Below are positions 25,373 to 34,114 of a stretch of 64,000 bases of DNA, one piece after another. Origin of the DNA: Promicromonospora sukumoe 327MFSha3.1 (GTDB lineage Bacteria > Actinomycetota > Actinomycetes > Actinomycetales > Cellulomonadaceae); the NCBI RefSeq assembly GCF_000385135.1, contig NZ_ARQM01000005.1:1-64000 (forward strand), written 5' to 3'. A program made the position numbers and the translations under genes. Below the pieces are notes generated by a model. That model was not told the origin of the DNA. It ran no database searches and worked only from the letters and a program-made list of their open reading frames with translations. Position 1 is the stretch's first letter. Every line of letters begins with the position of its first letter.

Positions 25373-26607
25373 GAAGGAACCTGAGCGGGACTGCTGTCAT
25401 GACCGCCGCCGCATCCGTCGCGGTGCTGCTCTCCGGGTGTGGCGGGTCGTCGGACGGGAAGGTCCAGATCGAGATCTTCCAGAGCAAGACCGAGGCCATC
25501 GCCACCGTCGACGAGCTGATCGCCGAGTTCGAGAGGACGCACCCGGACATCCGCGTCGAGCAGACCTCGGTGCAGGACTCTGTCACGGTTCTCAAGTCGC
25601 GCCTGGCCAAGGGGGACGTGCCTGACCTGATCTCGCTGAACGTCAGCGCGTACTACGACATGGCGCAGAGCGACCTGCTCGCCGACCTCTCGGACACCGA
25701 GGCATACCGGGCCGTCGACGACACCAAGGCCCTCGACTACCTCAAGGAGGCAGGTCAGACGGACCAGGCGCTCGCTGTGCCCTGGGCGACCAACGCGCAG
25801 CTGGTCCTCTACAACAGGGACCTGTTCGCTCAGTACGGGGTGACCCCGCCGGCCACGTGGGACGAGTTTCTCGACGTCGCCGAGACCGTCAAGGCCGCCG
25901 GAGGCGCGCCGTTCGTCTTCGGCTGGAAGGACACCTGGCCTCCCATGGCACTGGCGAACTCCGTCGTCGCGTCCGTGAAGCCGACCGACCTGCTGGCCCA
26001 GCTGCAGGAGGGCGAGACCACCTTCAGCGAACAGTCCGAGTGGGCCCTGGCCACGGAGAAGATGCTCGAGCTCAAGGACTACGCGCAGGCAGATGTCTGG
26101 GGTGCCGACTACGACACCGCCCTGGCTTCGTTCGCCGACGAGGACGCGGCGATGTACGTGGACGGAACGTGGGCCCTGCCCGGCATCGAGAAGGCCAACC
26201 CCGAGCTCGACGTGGGCGCTTTCGTGATGCCGAGCCCCGATCCGGACTTCGAGACCAAGGTCCCGGCAGGTCCGGACTCGTATCTGTCGGTCTACAAGGA
26301 CGGACCGCACACTCAGGAGGCGCAGGAGTTCCTGGACTACCTGCTGAGCGCACCCGCCCAGAAGCTGTTCGCCGACCAGCAGGCCCTGTTCTCCGTGCGG
26401 GACGACGTGCGGTCCGCGGACCCGCTCATGGCCGGCCTGAAGACCGACTGGATCGATGCCGGGAGGACGGCCACGTACTCGGACGGATTCTTCACCGGCG
26501 GTACGAACTACCAGGCCATCACCTGGGAGTACCTGAGCTCCGGAGACCGGTCCGCGTATCTCGCAGCGCTGGACGACGACTTCGCGGCGTACGGCCTCAA
26601 GAAGTAG
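25369..26607 (+). CDS. Sugar/nucleoside-type ABC transporter binding lipoprotein
   Basis: 412 residues; signal with lipobox VLLSGCGGS (Cys near 24). Family-1 extracellular solute-binding protein: IEIFQSKTEAIATVDELIAEFERTHPDIRV at the mature start, PWATNAQLVLYNRDLF in the centre, and AAMYVDGTWALPGIE. GTG 25369 has GGAG five bases upstream. Two permeases follow and no ATPase. With the two glycosidases upstream, the ligand may be a riboside or an oligosaccharide; this is inferred from context. Confidence 0.88.
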   Translation: MRRNLSGTAVMTAAASVAVLLSGCGGSSDGKVQIEIFQSKTEAIATVDELIAEFERTHPDIRVEQTSVQDSVTVLKSRLAKGDVPDLISLNVSAYYDMAQSDLLADLSDTEAYRAVDDTKALDYLKEAGQTDQALAVPWATNAQLVLYNRDLFAQYGVTPPATWDEFLDVAETVKAAGGAPFVFGWKDTWPPMALANSVVASVKPTDLLAQLQEGETTFSEQSEWALATEKMLELKDYAQADVWGADYDTALASFADEDAAMYVDGTWALPGIEKANPELDVGAFVMPSPDPDFETKVPAGPDSYLSVYKDGPHTQEAQEFLDYLLSAPAQKLFADQQALFSVRDDVRSADPLMAGLKTDWIDAGRTATYSDGFFTGGTNYQAITWEYLSSGDRSAYLAALDDDFAAYGLKK

Positions 26608-26631
26608 TCCACTGAAAGGCTCGGCGTCCCG

Positions 26632-27531
26632 ATGTCGTCCGGCCGCTCTCGGAAAGGCAGACGGCGAATGCGAAACGGCTCGAGAGCATTTCTGATCATG
26701 GCGCTGCCGGCTGCGGCACTGTTCTTCGTCTTCCATACCGTGCCGGCGCTCCAGGGTCTGTTCTACAGCTTCACGGACAGTCGCGGGTACGGCAGCTGGG
26801 ACTTCGTCGGTCTCGACAACTACGTCCGTCTGTTCCAGGACGGAGACGTCCTGGACAGCTACGTGTTCACCCTCGGCTTCGCCGTGGTCTCCACGTTCGC
26901 CGCGAACATCATCAGCATCCTGCTCGCGCTGGCCCTGAGCGCGAACATCAGGTTCCGCTCGTTCATGCGCAGCGTGTACTTCCTTCCCGCGATCCTCTCG
27001 GTGATCGTGGTGAGCTATATCTTCAACACGATCTTCTCGACCGGCGTTCCGCAGATCGGCAAGGCGCTCGGTATCGACTGGCTGTCGACGAACATCCTCG
27101 GCTCGCCCGACACCGCCTGGATCGGGGTGGTGATCGTCACCGTGTGGCGGTACTGCTCGACCATCACCGTCATCTACATCGCCGGGCTACAGACGGTGCC
27201 GGAGGACGTCGTCGAAGCCGCGCACCTCGACGGTGCCTCCGCCTGGCGCCGCTTCTGGTCCATCACGGTCCCGCTCATCGCGCCGTTCTTCACCATCAAC
27301 ATCCTGCTGAGCTTCAAGGACTTCGTGCAGGTCTTCGACCAGATCGTCGCCCTGACCGAGGGCGGTCCGGGCAACGCGACCCAGTCGATCTCCTTCCTGA
27401 TCTACCGGGCAGGATTCGCCGGCGGCGAGTTCGGGTACCAATCGGCCAACGCCGTCGTCTACTTCGTCATCATCGCTGTCCTGTCTGCCTTCCAGATCCG
27501 ATTCCATCGCCGGAGGGAGACCGCGGCATGA
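26632..27531 (+). CDS. ABC sugar permease, MalF/UgpA-like
   Basis: 299 residues (287 if ATG 26668 is used, which follows GGAAAGG). Six transmembrane segments and the EAA loop EAAHLDGASAWRRFWSITVPL for ATPase docking. GLDNYVRLF near the first periplasmic loop is typical of the MalF group. The stop codon overlaps the next ATG. Confidence 0.9.
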   Translation: MSSGRSRKGRRRMRNGSRAFLIMALPAAALFFVFHTVPALQGLFYSFTDSRGYGSWDFVGLDNYVRLFQDGDVLDSYVFTLGFAVVSTFAANIISILLALALSANIRFRSFMRSVYFLPAILSVIVVSYIFNTIFSTGVPQIGKALGIDWLSTNILGSPDTAWIGVVIVTVWRYCSTITVIYIAGLQTVPEDVVEAAHLDGASAWRRFWSITVPLIAPFFTINILLSFKDFVQVFDQIVALTEGGPGNATQSISFLIYRAGFAGGEFGYQSANAVVYFVIIAVLSAFQIRFHRRRETAA

Positions 27532-28361
27532 ACGACTCACGCGCGCAGAGCATCTCGAGATGGCTGCTGACCGCCCTGCTGGCGATCGGGTCCCTGACGA
27601 TCGCCATCCCGCTCTACTTCACCGTCGTCACGGCACTCAAGTCGCCGAGCGAGCTGCGCGGCAACCTGTGGGCGCCCCCGCAGGACCCGGCGTGGAGCAA
27701 CTTCTCGGACGCGATCGAGACGACCGGCTTCTTCCAGGCCCTGGGCAACAGCCTGCTCGTGACCGTGCTGTCGATCGTCCTCGTCGTCGTCACGAACTCC
27801 CTCGTCGGTTATGCGATCGCACGGAACCTGCACAAGAGGCTCTACCGCGGGCTGTTCGTGTACTTCCTCACCGCGCTGTTCATCCCGTTCCCGATCGTGA
27901 TGCTGCCGCTGGTCAAGGAGATGGCATTCCTGGGGCTCGGCAACCTCACCGGTCTGGTCATCGTCTATGTCGTGTACAACCTGTCGTTCAACGTGCTGCT
28001 GTACGTCGGCTACATGAGCACGGTCCCGGTCTCGCTCGAGGAAGCGGCGATGCTCGACGGCGCGGGTCCCTTCGCGACCTTCCGGCACGTGATCTTCCCG
28101 TTGCTGACCCCGGTCAACGCCACGGTGGCGATCCTCACCGGCCTCTGGGTGTGGAACGACTTCATGCTCCCGCTCGTGCTGCTCAGCGACCAGGCGCAGT
28201 TCACACTGCCCCTCGTGCAGAACGTGTTCCAGGGGCGGTTCACGACTCAGTACAACCTGGCGTTCTCGTCATACATCCTCGCGCTGACCCCGATGGTGCT
28301 CATCTACCTCGTCTTCCAGCGGTGGATCATCGGTGGGGTCATGCATGGAGCGATCAAGTAG
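27528..28361 (+). CDS. ABC sugar permease, MalG/UgpE-like
   Basis: 277 residues with six membrane segments; EAA loop EEAAMLDGAGPFATFRHVIF and the C-terminal QRWIIGGVMHGAIK found in MalG-type subunits. ATG overlaps the stop of the partner permease, with CGGAGGGAG before it. It is the last gene of the LacI-controlled operon; no ATPase is encoded. Confidence 0.9.
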   Translation: MNDSRAQSISRWLLTALLAIGSLTIAIPLYFTVVTALKSPSELRGNLWAPPQDPAWSNFSDAIETTGFFQALGNSLLVTVLSIVLVVVTNSLVGYAIARNLHKRLYRGLFVYFLTALFIPFPIVMLPLVKEMAFLGLGNLTGLVIVYVVYNLSFNVLLYVGYMSTVPVSLEEAAMLDGAGPFATFRHVIFPLLTPVNATVAILTGLWVWNDFMLPLVLLSDQAQFTLPLVQNVFQGRFTTQYNLAFSSYILALTPMVLIYLVFQRWIIGGVMHGAIK

Positions 28362-28427
28362 AAGGCTGAAGCGATCAGCGCACCTGGGCCACATCTACAC
28401 CAGCGGCCGGCAGAGCGCGTCGCGGTC

Positions 28428-29474
28428 CTACATGGACTCTCGGACGATGAGCTGATGCTGGACCAGCACATGCCTGGGTGGTGACGCAAGGTCGCCACGG
28501 TCCTCGATGCGGTGCACGAGCAGATCTCCGGCGGCCCGTCCGATCTCCTCGGCCGGAATGCGTACGGTGGTCAGCGCGGGGCTCACCAGGCTTGCGGCCT
28601 CGATGTCATCCACACCGACGACGGCGATGTCGTCCGGGATGGACAGGCCGGCCTGTCGGACGGCGTCGATCGCGCCGATGGCCATGAGGTCGTTCGCGCA
28701 GAACACGGCGGTGGGTCGCTTCTCGAGCGCCAGGAGCGTGCGCATCGCCCCGAACCCGCCCGAGCGGGTCCAGTCGCCTTCCACGACGTACTCGTCGGGC
28801 AGGGGCAGCCCGTGCCTGACGAGCGCCGCGTGGAAGCCGCGCTGACGCGGACCCCCGGGCGCGTGCTCCTGCGGGCCGCTGATCGTGGCGATCGCGGTGT
28901 GCCCCATGCTCACGAAGCGATCCACGACGTCGCCTGCGATGCGGGTGTCGTCCGCGGTGACCCAGTCGAGGTCGAGCTTCGACGCGGAGGCGCCGACCAC
29001 GACGACAGGGATGTTGGCCCGCAGGACCTCCGCGATGTCACCGTCTACATCACTGACTGCGACGACCATGCCGTCGACCCGGCGGTGGATGGCCGCCTGG
29101 ACGGAGGTCGTGGTCGTCGCTGGGCCGGCATCGCCGTCAAACAGCATCACGACATGGCCGCTCTGCTGCACCGATCGCTGCAGGCCTCGAGCAAGTGCGG
29201 GATAGAACGGGTTGGTGATGTCCTGCGCGAGCAGTGCGACGGTGCGGCCACCACTCTTGTTGAGCGCCTGTGCGAAGAAGTTGGGCTGAAAGCCCAGGTC
29301 GCCCATGACCTTCTCGACGTGCTTGCGCGTCGCGGCCGCTACCGGGCGTTTGCCCGACAGCACGTGCGAGACGGTGGTCTTGCTGACCTTGGCGGCCTGC
29401 GCGACGTCTTCGATGGTTACGGTGGCGCTTCGCCTGCGCGGCGAAGGTCGCTGCGGGCTGCGGCTGGACGCCAT
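28428..29474 (-). CDS. LacI family transcriptional regulator of the ADP-ribosylglycohydrolase operon
   Basis: 348 residues. The N-terminal LacI helix-turn-helix reads TIEDVAQAAKVSKTTVSHVLSG, with the hinge helix near ALNKSGGRT; then a periplasmic-binding-protein-like effector domain with NPFYPALARGLQ and FCANDLMAIGAI. Two palindromes of the AAACTAGTTTG family precede its own gene, so autoregulation is likely; the same paired sites precede the operon at 22973 and the LAL gene at 11683. It is convergent with the operon. The effector is probably a sugar released by the operon's hydrolases. Confidence 0.92.
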   Translation of the reverse strand: MASSRSPQRPSPRRRSATVTIEDVAQAAKVSKTTVSHVLSGKRPVAAATRKHVEKVMGDLGFQPNFFAQALNKSGGRTVALLAQDITNPFYPALARGLQRSVQQSGHVVMLFDGDAGPATTTTSVQAAIHRRVDGMVVAVSDVDGDIAEVLRANIPVVVVGASASKLDLDWVTADDTRIAGDVVDRFVSMGHTAIATISGPQEHAPGGPRQRGFHAALVRHGLPLPDEYVVEGDWTRSGGFGAMRTLLALEKRPTAVFCANDLMAIGAIDAVRQAGLSIPDDIAVVGVDDIEAASLVSPALTTVRIPAEEIGRAAGDLLVHRIEDRGDLASPPRHVLVQHQLIVRESM

Positions 29475-29500
29475 GTCGCCTCCGTCGGTGGGCCGCTTGA

Positions 29501-29514
29501 TTAAACTAGTTTGC
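29501..29514. promoter_or_regulatory. LacI-type operator, proximal to the LacI gene
   Basis: TTAAACTAGTTTGC contains the perfect core AAACTAGTTT, 26 bp upstream of the LacI start at 29474. Confidence 0.65.
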
Positions 29515-29568
29515 GGTACTCCTGCCGATGATACACGGTCACTTGTGGCAGGGCCGTGGGGGCACGGG

Positions 29569-29582
29569 CCAAACTAATTTGC
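29569..29582. promoter_or_regulatory. LacI-type operator, distal to the LacI gene
   Basis: CCAAACTAATTTGC, 68 bp beyond the proximal site, completing the third operator pair. Confidence 0.6.
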
Positions 29583-29675
29583 GACGATGGCTCGGAGCTT
29601 CTGCGCCGAGATTCAGGCAGGAATTCGGGATGCCCCTGGGAAGTTGGCGCTCACGCTGCTCCCCAGGGGCGAGAA

Positions 29676-29993
29676 CTAAGGGAGGCCGGCCCTACCCACG
29701 GTTCTCGTACCCGGGTACGGACTTGCCGGAAATGCCGAGAGGTTCCCATCGACGAGCTCGATCCGAGCTGAACCGGCTGCCACGGTCGCAATGGGAGCTC
29801 CGCAGCGCCCGCAAGGTACGTCCGTCCCGAGTCCTGAGCCCATGAGCCGCGAGAGCGCATGCACCGAGGTACAGCGTCCGCAGCTCACCAGTGAGAGGAC
29901 CGGTGCGGCCGTGAGCCAGCTCTGGAACCTCTCGGTGATGGTCCGGCCAGGCACCTGCCGGCCTGTGTGGTGATTGTCGTATTGCTTGGTCAA
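29676..29993 (-). CDS. Small zinc-ribbon-like protein
   Basis: 105 residues starting at TTG 29993, six bases after a perfect AAGGAG. Two CGRC knuckles 19 residues apart (SCGRCTSVHAL and VPCGRCGAPI) form a plausible four-Cys zinc site; the tail after residue 80 is unstructured-looking. No family recognised. It follows the oxidoreductase gene at 30292 on the same strand after a 298-bp gap. The TTG start and modest composition leave some doubt that it is expressed. Confidence 0.45.
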   Translation of the reverse strand: MTKQYDNHHTGRQVPGRTITERFQSWLTAAPVLSLVSCGRCTSVHALSRLMGSGLGTDVPCGRCGAPIATVAAGSARIELVDGNLSAFPASPYPGTRTVGRAGLP

Positions 29994-30291
29994 CTCGTGC
30001 TCCTTGTCAGGTCTGACGGCTCGAACCCGAGGTGCGTGTGCTGATACGTGAGTGCGGTGTGCGAATGGTGCGCAGCCTCATGTGTGGAGCCGAGCGGCTG
30101 AGATGCCGTCCTGAGTGTGCCGTCGCGGACGGGGTGGCCGTCCACGTTGCTCCATGCTCTGCCGGTGGTCTACCGACCTGATTGTTGGTGGTTGACGCCG
30201 GGGGCGATCTTTCTTTCCGCCGTGGTGGTGCCCGTGCACGATGCGTTCCCAGGCCTGGCACACGACGCGTCGTGCCTGGTGCCCGCCGCTG
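29994..30291. other. Intergenic region, nothing recognised
   Basis: Nearly 300 bp of lower-GC, GTG-rich sequence between two minus-strand genes. The open frames have no ribosome sites, and I see no strong hairpin or RNA gene. Confidence 0.4.
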
Positions 30292-31209
30292 CTACGGACG
30301 AACCTGGATGATCGTCTTCCCCTTGACCCGCGTTGTGGGATTCAGGGCGGCGACCGCGTCGTCGAGACTCGCCACGTTCGCGATGTTCGTCCGCAGCCGG
30401 CCGTCCCGGACACGCTGGACCAGCTCTCCCAGCTGTGCGCGGTCGGCCTCGACCACGAAGTCGACCGCGACGCCGTCGGCCGGGCGCGCCTCGGGTGGGC
30501 CCGCGATGCTCACGAGTGTTCCTCCGGCCCGGACCAGGGCGGCGGACCGCTTCTGGATGTCCCCGCCGATCATGTCGAAGACCAGATCCACCCCGCCGAT
30601 CTCCTCGAGCTCGCTGCCGCCGAGGTCCACGAACTCCTGCGCTCCGAAGTCGAGCGCAGCCTCCCGGTCCGCGGTGCGTCCGGTGCCGATCACGTAGGCG
30701 CCTGCCTCGCGGGCGAGCTGCGTCACCATCGACCCGACCCCACCGGCCGCGCCATGGACGAGGACGCTCTGGCCGACGTCGAAGCGGCCGTGGACGAACA
30801 GGCCCTGCCATGCCGTCAGCCCCGAGATCGGCAGGCTCGCCCCCACCGTGAAGTCGACGTCACCGGGGAGCGGCGCGAGATTGCGGGCCTCGACGGCCAC
30901 GTACTCGGCCAGCGTGCCGTCCCGGGTCCAGTCCGTCAGCCCGAACACCCGCTGGCCGACGGACAGGCCCCGCGTGCCGTACCCGAGCGCGCTCACCACT
31001 CCGGCGACCTCGTGCCCGGGGATGGACGGTGTCCGGTCACGTCCCAGCCGGTCAGTCCATGTCCCCGGCCAGGTCAGCTCACCCGGAGTGAACCCTGACG
31101 CGTGGACCTGCACGACGACGTCGTTGCCCGCCGCCTCCGGCTCGGGACGGTCCGCCAAGGTCATCCCGGCCGGTCCCGCGGCCTCGTCCGTCACCACGAT
31201 GGCTCTCAT
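30292..31209 (-). CDS. Zinc-independent quinone oxidoreductase-like MDR protein
   Basis: 305 residues of the medium-chain dehydrogenase/reductase superfamily. GroES-like start with VVVQVHASGFTPGEL and IPGHEVAGVV; NADPH motif VHGAAGGVGSM near 150; no zinc-ligand Cys cluster, so a QOR-type reductase. ATG 31209 follows GGGAGG. It is a close paralogue of 34115-35059, sharing LGRDRTPSIPGHEVAGV and GQRVFGLTDWTRDGTLAEYV. A GTAAGAC-N17-CTAAC promoter-like element precedes it, divergent from the thioredoxin-Msr operon. Likely role: reduction of quinones or reactive carbonyls under oxidant stress. Confidence 0.88.
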   Translation of the reverse strand: MRAIVVTDEAAGPAGMTLADRPEPEAAGNDVVVQVHASGFTPGELTWPGTWTDRLGRDRTPSIPGHEVAGVVSALGYGTRGLSVGQRVFGLTDWTRDGTLAEYVAVEARNLAPLPGDVDFTVGASLPISGLTAWQGLFVHGRFDVGQSVLVHGAAGGVGSMVTQLAREAGAYVIGTGRTADREAALDFGAQEFVDLGGSELEEIGGVDLVFDMIGGDIQKRSAALVRAGGTLVSIAGPPEARPADGVAVDFVVEADRAQLGELVQRVRDGRLRTNIANVASLDDAVAALNPTTRVKGKTIIQVRP

Positions 31210-31263
31210 CGGGTGCCTCCCTGTCTCGTTGGTGTCTCCTCAACCGTATTTCGGCTCACCAGT

Positions 31264-31292
31264 GTTAGCGGCACCAGAGCCCGGCGTCTTAC
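31264..31292 (-). promoter_or_regulatory. Candidate ECF-type promoter of the oxidoreductase gene
   Basis: Minus strand: GTAAGAC (31292-31286), 17 bp, CTAAC (31268-31264), about 55 bp before ATG 31209. It matches the elements at 2110-2139 and 37011-37039. Confidence 0.55.
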
Positions 31293-31332
31293 CGGCAGCC
31301 TGCGCGGAAGTTCAGCAGGAACGGGCGGTCCC

Positions 31333-31361
31333 GTAAGACGACGTGAGCCGGTGACACCCAC
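31333..31361 (+). promoter_or_regulatory. Candidate ECF-type promoter of the thioredoxin-Msr operon
   Basis: GTAAGAC (31333-31339), 17 bp, then CCCAC, a weaker match to CTAAC, about 60 bp before the thioredoxin ATG. It forms a divergent pair with the element at 31264-31292. Confidence 0.4.
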
Positions 31362-31420
31362 CAGTCAAGGGTCGCGACGGAGGACGCGGACGCGACCACC
31401 GTTCCGGAGAGAGGGAGACC

Positions 31421-31783
31421 ATGACGACCATCGAGCTCACCGACAGCAACTTCGCGAGCACGATCGAGGACAACGACATCGTCCTGGTGGACTTCTGGGC
31501 CACCTGGTGTGGCCCGTGCCGCCAGTTCGCGCCGATCTTCGAGGCGTCCGCGAAGAAGAACCCCGGGGTCGTCCACGGCAAGCTCGACACCGAGGCGGCC
31601 GAGCGCACGGCGGCGGCCGCCGGCATCACGGCCATCCCGACCCTGATGGCCTTCCGTGAGGGTGTGCTGGTCTTCAACCAGGCTGGTGCCCTGCCCGCCG
31701 CAGCTCTCGCGGAGGTCGTCGACACGGTCAAGAACCTCGACATGGACGACGTCCGCAAGGATCTCGCGGCCCAGGGCGGCTGA
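31421..31783 (+). CDS. Thioredoxin
   Basis: 120-residue thioredoxin with active site [11 protein letters not shown] (Cys30, Cys33), the cis-proline loop AIPTLMAF, and the [12 protein letters not shown] strand before it. Cytoplasmic disulfide reductase. It is the first gene of a plus-strand set with msrB (95 bp on) and msrA, which need thioredoxin as electron donor. ATG 31421 follows GAGAGGGAG. No thioredoxin reductase is encoded nearby, apart from a possible remnant at 45.4 kb. Confidence 0.92.
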   Translation: MTTIELTDSNFASTIEDNDIVLVDFWATWCGPCRQFAPIFEASAKKNPGVVHGKLDTEAAERTAAAAGITAIPTLMAFREGVLVFNQAGALPAAALAEVVDTVKNLDMDDVRKDLAAQGG

Positions 31784-31877
31784 CCTTCCACGTACTTCGA
31801 GGAGCGGGACCACAACCGGGCCCCACCACGTTGTCCTGAGTGACAGCAACACGCACCGGTGCCAGAAAGGAACTGAC

Positions 31878-32351
31878 ATGGCACACGACTACAGCACGTC
31901 GCCCGAGGCGCTGCGCCGACTGAGCGAGACGCAGTTCCGGGTCACGCAGGAGGGTGGGACGGAGCCGGCGTTCCGCAACAAGTACTGGGACAACCACGAG
32001 CCCGGTATCTACGTCGACGTGGTCTCCGGCCAGCCCCTGTTCTCCTCGACCGACAAGTACGACAGCGGCACGGGCTGGCCGAGCTTCACGAAGCCGATCG
32101 GCCGTGGCACCGTCCGTTCCGTGACGGACAGCTCGTACGGGATGGTGCGGACCGAGGTGCGCTCGACCGGCGCCGACAGCCACCTGGGGCACCTCTTCGG
32201 CGACGGTCCCGCGGATCGGGGAGGCGAGCGGTACTGCATGAACTCGGCGGCGCTGCGCTTCGTGCCGGTCGCCGAGCTGGAGGCGCAGGGTTACGGGGAG
32301 TATCTGGCACTGTTCACCCCCGACACGAACGGAGAAGTGGAGAACTCATGA
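31878..32351 (+). CDS. msrB: Peptide methionine-R-sulfoxide reductase
   Basis: 157 residues. Catalytic Cys120 in [11 protein letters not shown], with the preceding [10 protein letters not shown] and GTGWPSF that define MsrB. The CxxC zinc pairs of many MsrB proteins are absent ([10 protein letters not shown] stands in their place), so this is the zinc-free form. It repairs methionine-R-sulfoxide with electrons from the thioredoxin encoded upstream. Its stop overlaps the msrA start. Confidence 0.95.
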   Translation: MAHDYSTSPEALRRLSETQFRVTQEGGTEPAFRNKYWDNHEPGIYVDVVSGQPLFSSTDKYDSGTGWPSFTKPIGRGTVRSVTDSSYGMVRTEVRSTGADSHLGHLFGDGPADRGGERYCMNSAALRFVPVAELEAQGYGEYLALFTPDTNGEVENS

Positions 32352-32908
32352 GCAGCGGAACCAACGACACCGGACAGGTCACCCGCACGCCGGGCACCGA
32401 GACGGCCGTCCTTGCCGGCGGATGCTTCTGGGGCATGGAGGATCTCGTCCGCCGGCAGCCCGGCGTCCTGGCCACCCGCGTCGGCTATACCGGTGGCCGG
32501 AACGAGCACGCGACCTACCGGAACCATCCCGGGCACGCCGAGGCCGTGGAGATCGTCTTCGACCCGAGCGCGACGACCTACCGCGACGTCCTGGCCTTCT
32601 TCTTCCAGATCCACGACCCGTCAACCCTTGACCGTCAGGGCAACGACGTCGGCAGCAGCTACCGCTCGGCGATCTTCCCGCTCACCACCGAGCAGGAGAG
32701 GGTCGCGCGCGACACGATCGCCGACGTCGACGCGTCCGGCCTCTGGCCCGGAAAGGCGGTGACCACGGTCGAGCCCGCGGGGCCGTTCTGGGAGGCCGAA
32801 CCCGAGCACCAGGGGTACCTGATCACCTACCCGAACGGCTACACCTGCCACTTCCCGCGTCCTGGCTGGGTGCTTCCCCGGCGCAGCACGACGGTGACCG
32901 AGGCCTGA
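32348..32908 (+). CDS. msrA: Peptide methionine-S-sulfoxide reductase
   Basis: 186 residues. The active-site motif GGCFWGMED has Cys26; [24 protein letters not shown] and the GSSYRSAIF segment are diagnostic of MsrA. No second conserved Cys pair is obvious beyond TCHFPRP near the C-terminus. Coupled to msrB by ATGA; together they cover both sulfoxide stereoisomers. Confidence 0.95.
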   Translation: MSSGTNDTGQVTRTPGTETAVLAGGCFWGMEDLVRRQPGVLATRVGYTGGRNEHATYRNHPGHAEAVEIVFDPSATTYRDVLAFFFQIHDPSTLDRQGNDVGSSYRSAIFPLTTEQERVARDTIADVDASGLWPGKAVTTVEPAGPFWEAEPEHQGYLITYPNGYTCHFPRPGWVLPRRSTTVTEA

Positions 32909-32932
32909 GGAACGGGGCCGACGCGGCGCTCC

Positions 32933-33496
32933 CTACCGGCGCGCCGCGTCGAGGTCGCCCTTGCGCACCCTGAAGACCTGGAGCCGCAGGTCGTAGTACT
33001 TCGTCGTCTCGCCGACCCACTCCATGCCGATCTCGCGGGCGGTGCTGATCCCGTGGTCGTTGGCGGGACGGACGACGGCGAACACCTCCTCCTCGCCATG
33101 GGAGAACGCATAGTGCGCGAGGGCGTGACCGGCCTCGGAGCCCAGGCCCCGGCCCCAGGCGGACGGCGCGAACTGGTAGCCGAGCTCGAGGTCTTCCCCC
33201 TCCGGGGGCAGGCCGAGGATCTGCCCCGAGCCGATCAGCTCGCCGCTCTCGAGGTCGTCGATCGCCCAGCGGCCCGTGGGCCGTCCCGTCCCGGTCTGTT
33301 CCGAGACCCAGCGGTCGATGACCTCGCGCATCCGCTCGGGGTCCTCGACCCGGCCCATCGCGGGAGCGAGCCAGCGCGCGACGTCGGCCTCCCCGTAGAT
33401 CGCCAGCGCGCCGACGGCGTCGTCCGCCTGCCAGCGCCGCAGGCGAATGTGCTCGGTGACGATCGTGGTGCCGTCGATGGTGACTCGATGGCTCAT
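32933..33496 (-). CDS. GNAT acetyltransferase, RimJ/RimL-like
   Basis: 187 residues from ATG 33496, which follows AGGAGG. RimJ-like opening VTEHIRLRRWQADDA, central LELGYQFAPSAWGRGLGSEAGHAL containing the acetyl-CoA loop, then VRPANDHGISTAREIGMEWVGE. Acetylates a protein N-terminus or small molecule; the substrate cannot be read. Convergent with msrA and divergent from the small GNAT at 33670. Confidence 0.85.
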   Translation of the reverse strand: MSHRVTIDGTTIVTEHIRLRRWQADDAVGALAIYGEADVARWLAPAMGRVEDPERMREVIDRWVSEQTGTGRPTGRWAIDDLESGELIGSGQILGLPPEGEDLELGYQFAPSAWGRGLGSEAGHALAHYAFSHGEEEVFAVVRPANDHGISTAREIGMEWVGETTKYYDLRLQVFRVRKGDLDAARR

Positions 33497-33669
33497 GGTT
33501 CCTCCTCGCGCCCGGGCCGGCTGGACACCGGGACTGACATTCCATCGCGCATCGCCCGGTCGCGCACGCCTCACGCACCGGCGTATGGATCGCGCGCGGC
33601 GTGCCACTAACGATGATGGGCGTATCGACGTCCCCACCAGGCAACCCCGTGAACCGAAAGGGCTCTCTC

Positions 33670-34047
33670 ATGACTGATCCGGACGACCAGCAGGTCCTGA
33701 TGGCGGAGGTCGCCGTCGATCACGACCAGCCCCTCGAGCTGACGATCGCCAGGGACGACAAGACCGGCCTCTACGACGCCACCGCCGGCGGCCGGCAGGT
33801 GGGCGGGCTGACCTTCGAGGACGACGGTGACCGGGTCGTGCTCGTCGCCGTGTCCGTTCTTCCGCAGTTCCGCGGGCAGGGCGCCGCTACGCAGCTGATC
33901 AGGCACGTCCTGGACGACCTCCGAGGGCAGGGCAGGACGGCCACGGTCCTGTGCCCGATCGTGCGGACCTTCATCGACAAGCACACCGAGTACCAGGACG
34001 TCGTCGACCGGGCGCACCCCGGCGTCGTGAAGGTGGCGCCGCGGTGA
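33670..34047 (+). CDS. Small GNAT-type N-acetyltransferase
   Basis: 125 residues from ATG 33670 after GAAAGGG; an earlier ATG at 33601 lacks a ribosome site. Minimal GNAT core: VSVLPQFRGQGAATQLIRHVLDDL with the acetyl-CoA loop, then CPIVRTFIDKH. Same short architecture as the protein at 1201-1527. Upstream is a weak GTATGGA-N17-CTAAC element that may be a variant of the redox promoter. It precedes the oxidoreductase at 34115 by 67 bp. Confidence 0.8.
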   Translation: MTDPDDQQVLMAEVAVDHDQPLELTIARDDKTGLYDATAGGRQVGGLTFEDDGDRVVLVAVSVLPQFRGQGAATQLIRHVLDDLRGQGRTATVLCPIVRTFIDKHTEYQDVVDRAHPGVVKVAPR

Positions 34048-34114
34048 CTACCTCCTCCAGGGCCGCGGTGGCTCTGACGAAGCAGTCCGAGAGACAGCAG
34101 TGAAGGAGAGACAC

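Noticed and set aside
24121-26736. 871-codon open frame on the minus strand
   Set aside because: It runs antisense through the nucleoside hydrolase and lipoprotein genes, which have intact motifs, starts and overlaps; it is a GC-bias shadow frame.
33583-33611. GTATGGA-N17-CTAAC before the small GNAT
   Set aside because: The -10 fits but only four of seven -35 bases match; mentioned only as a weak possibility.
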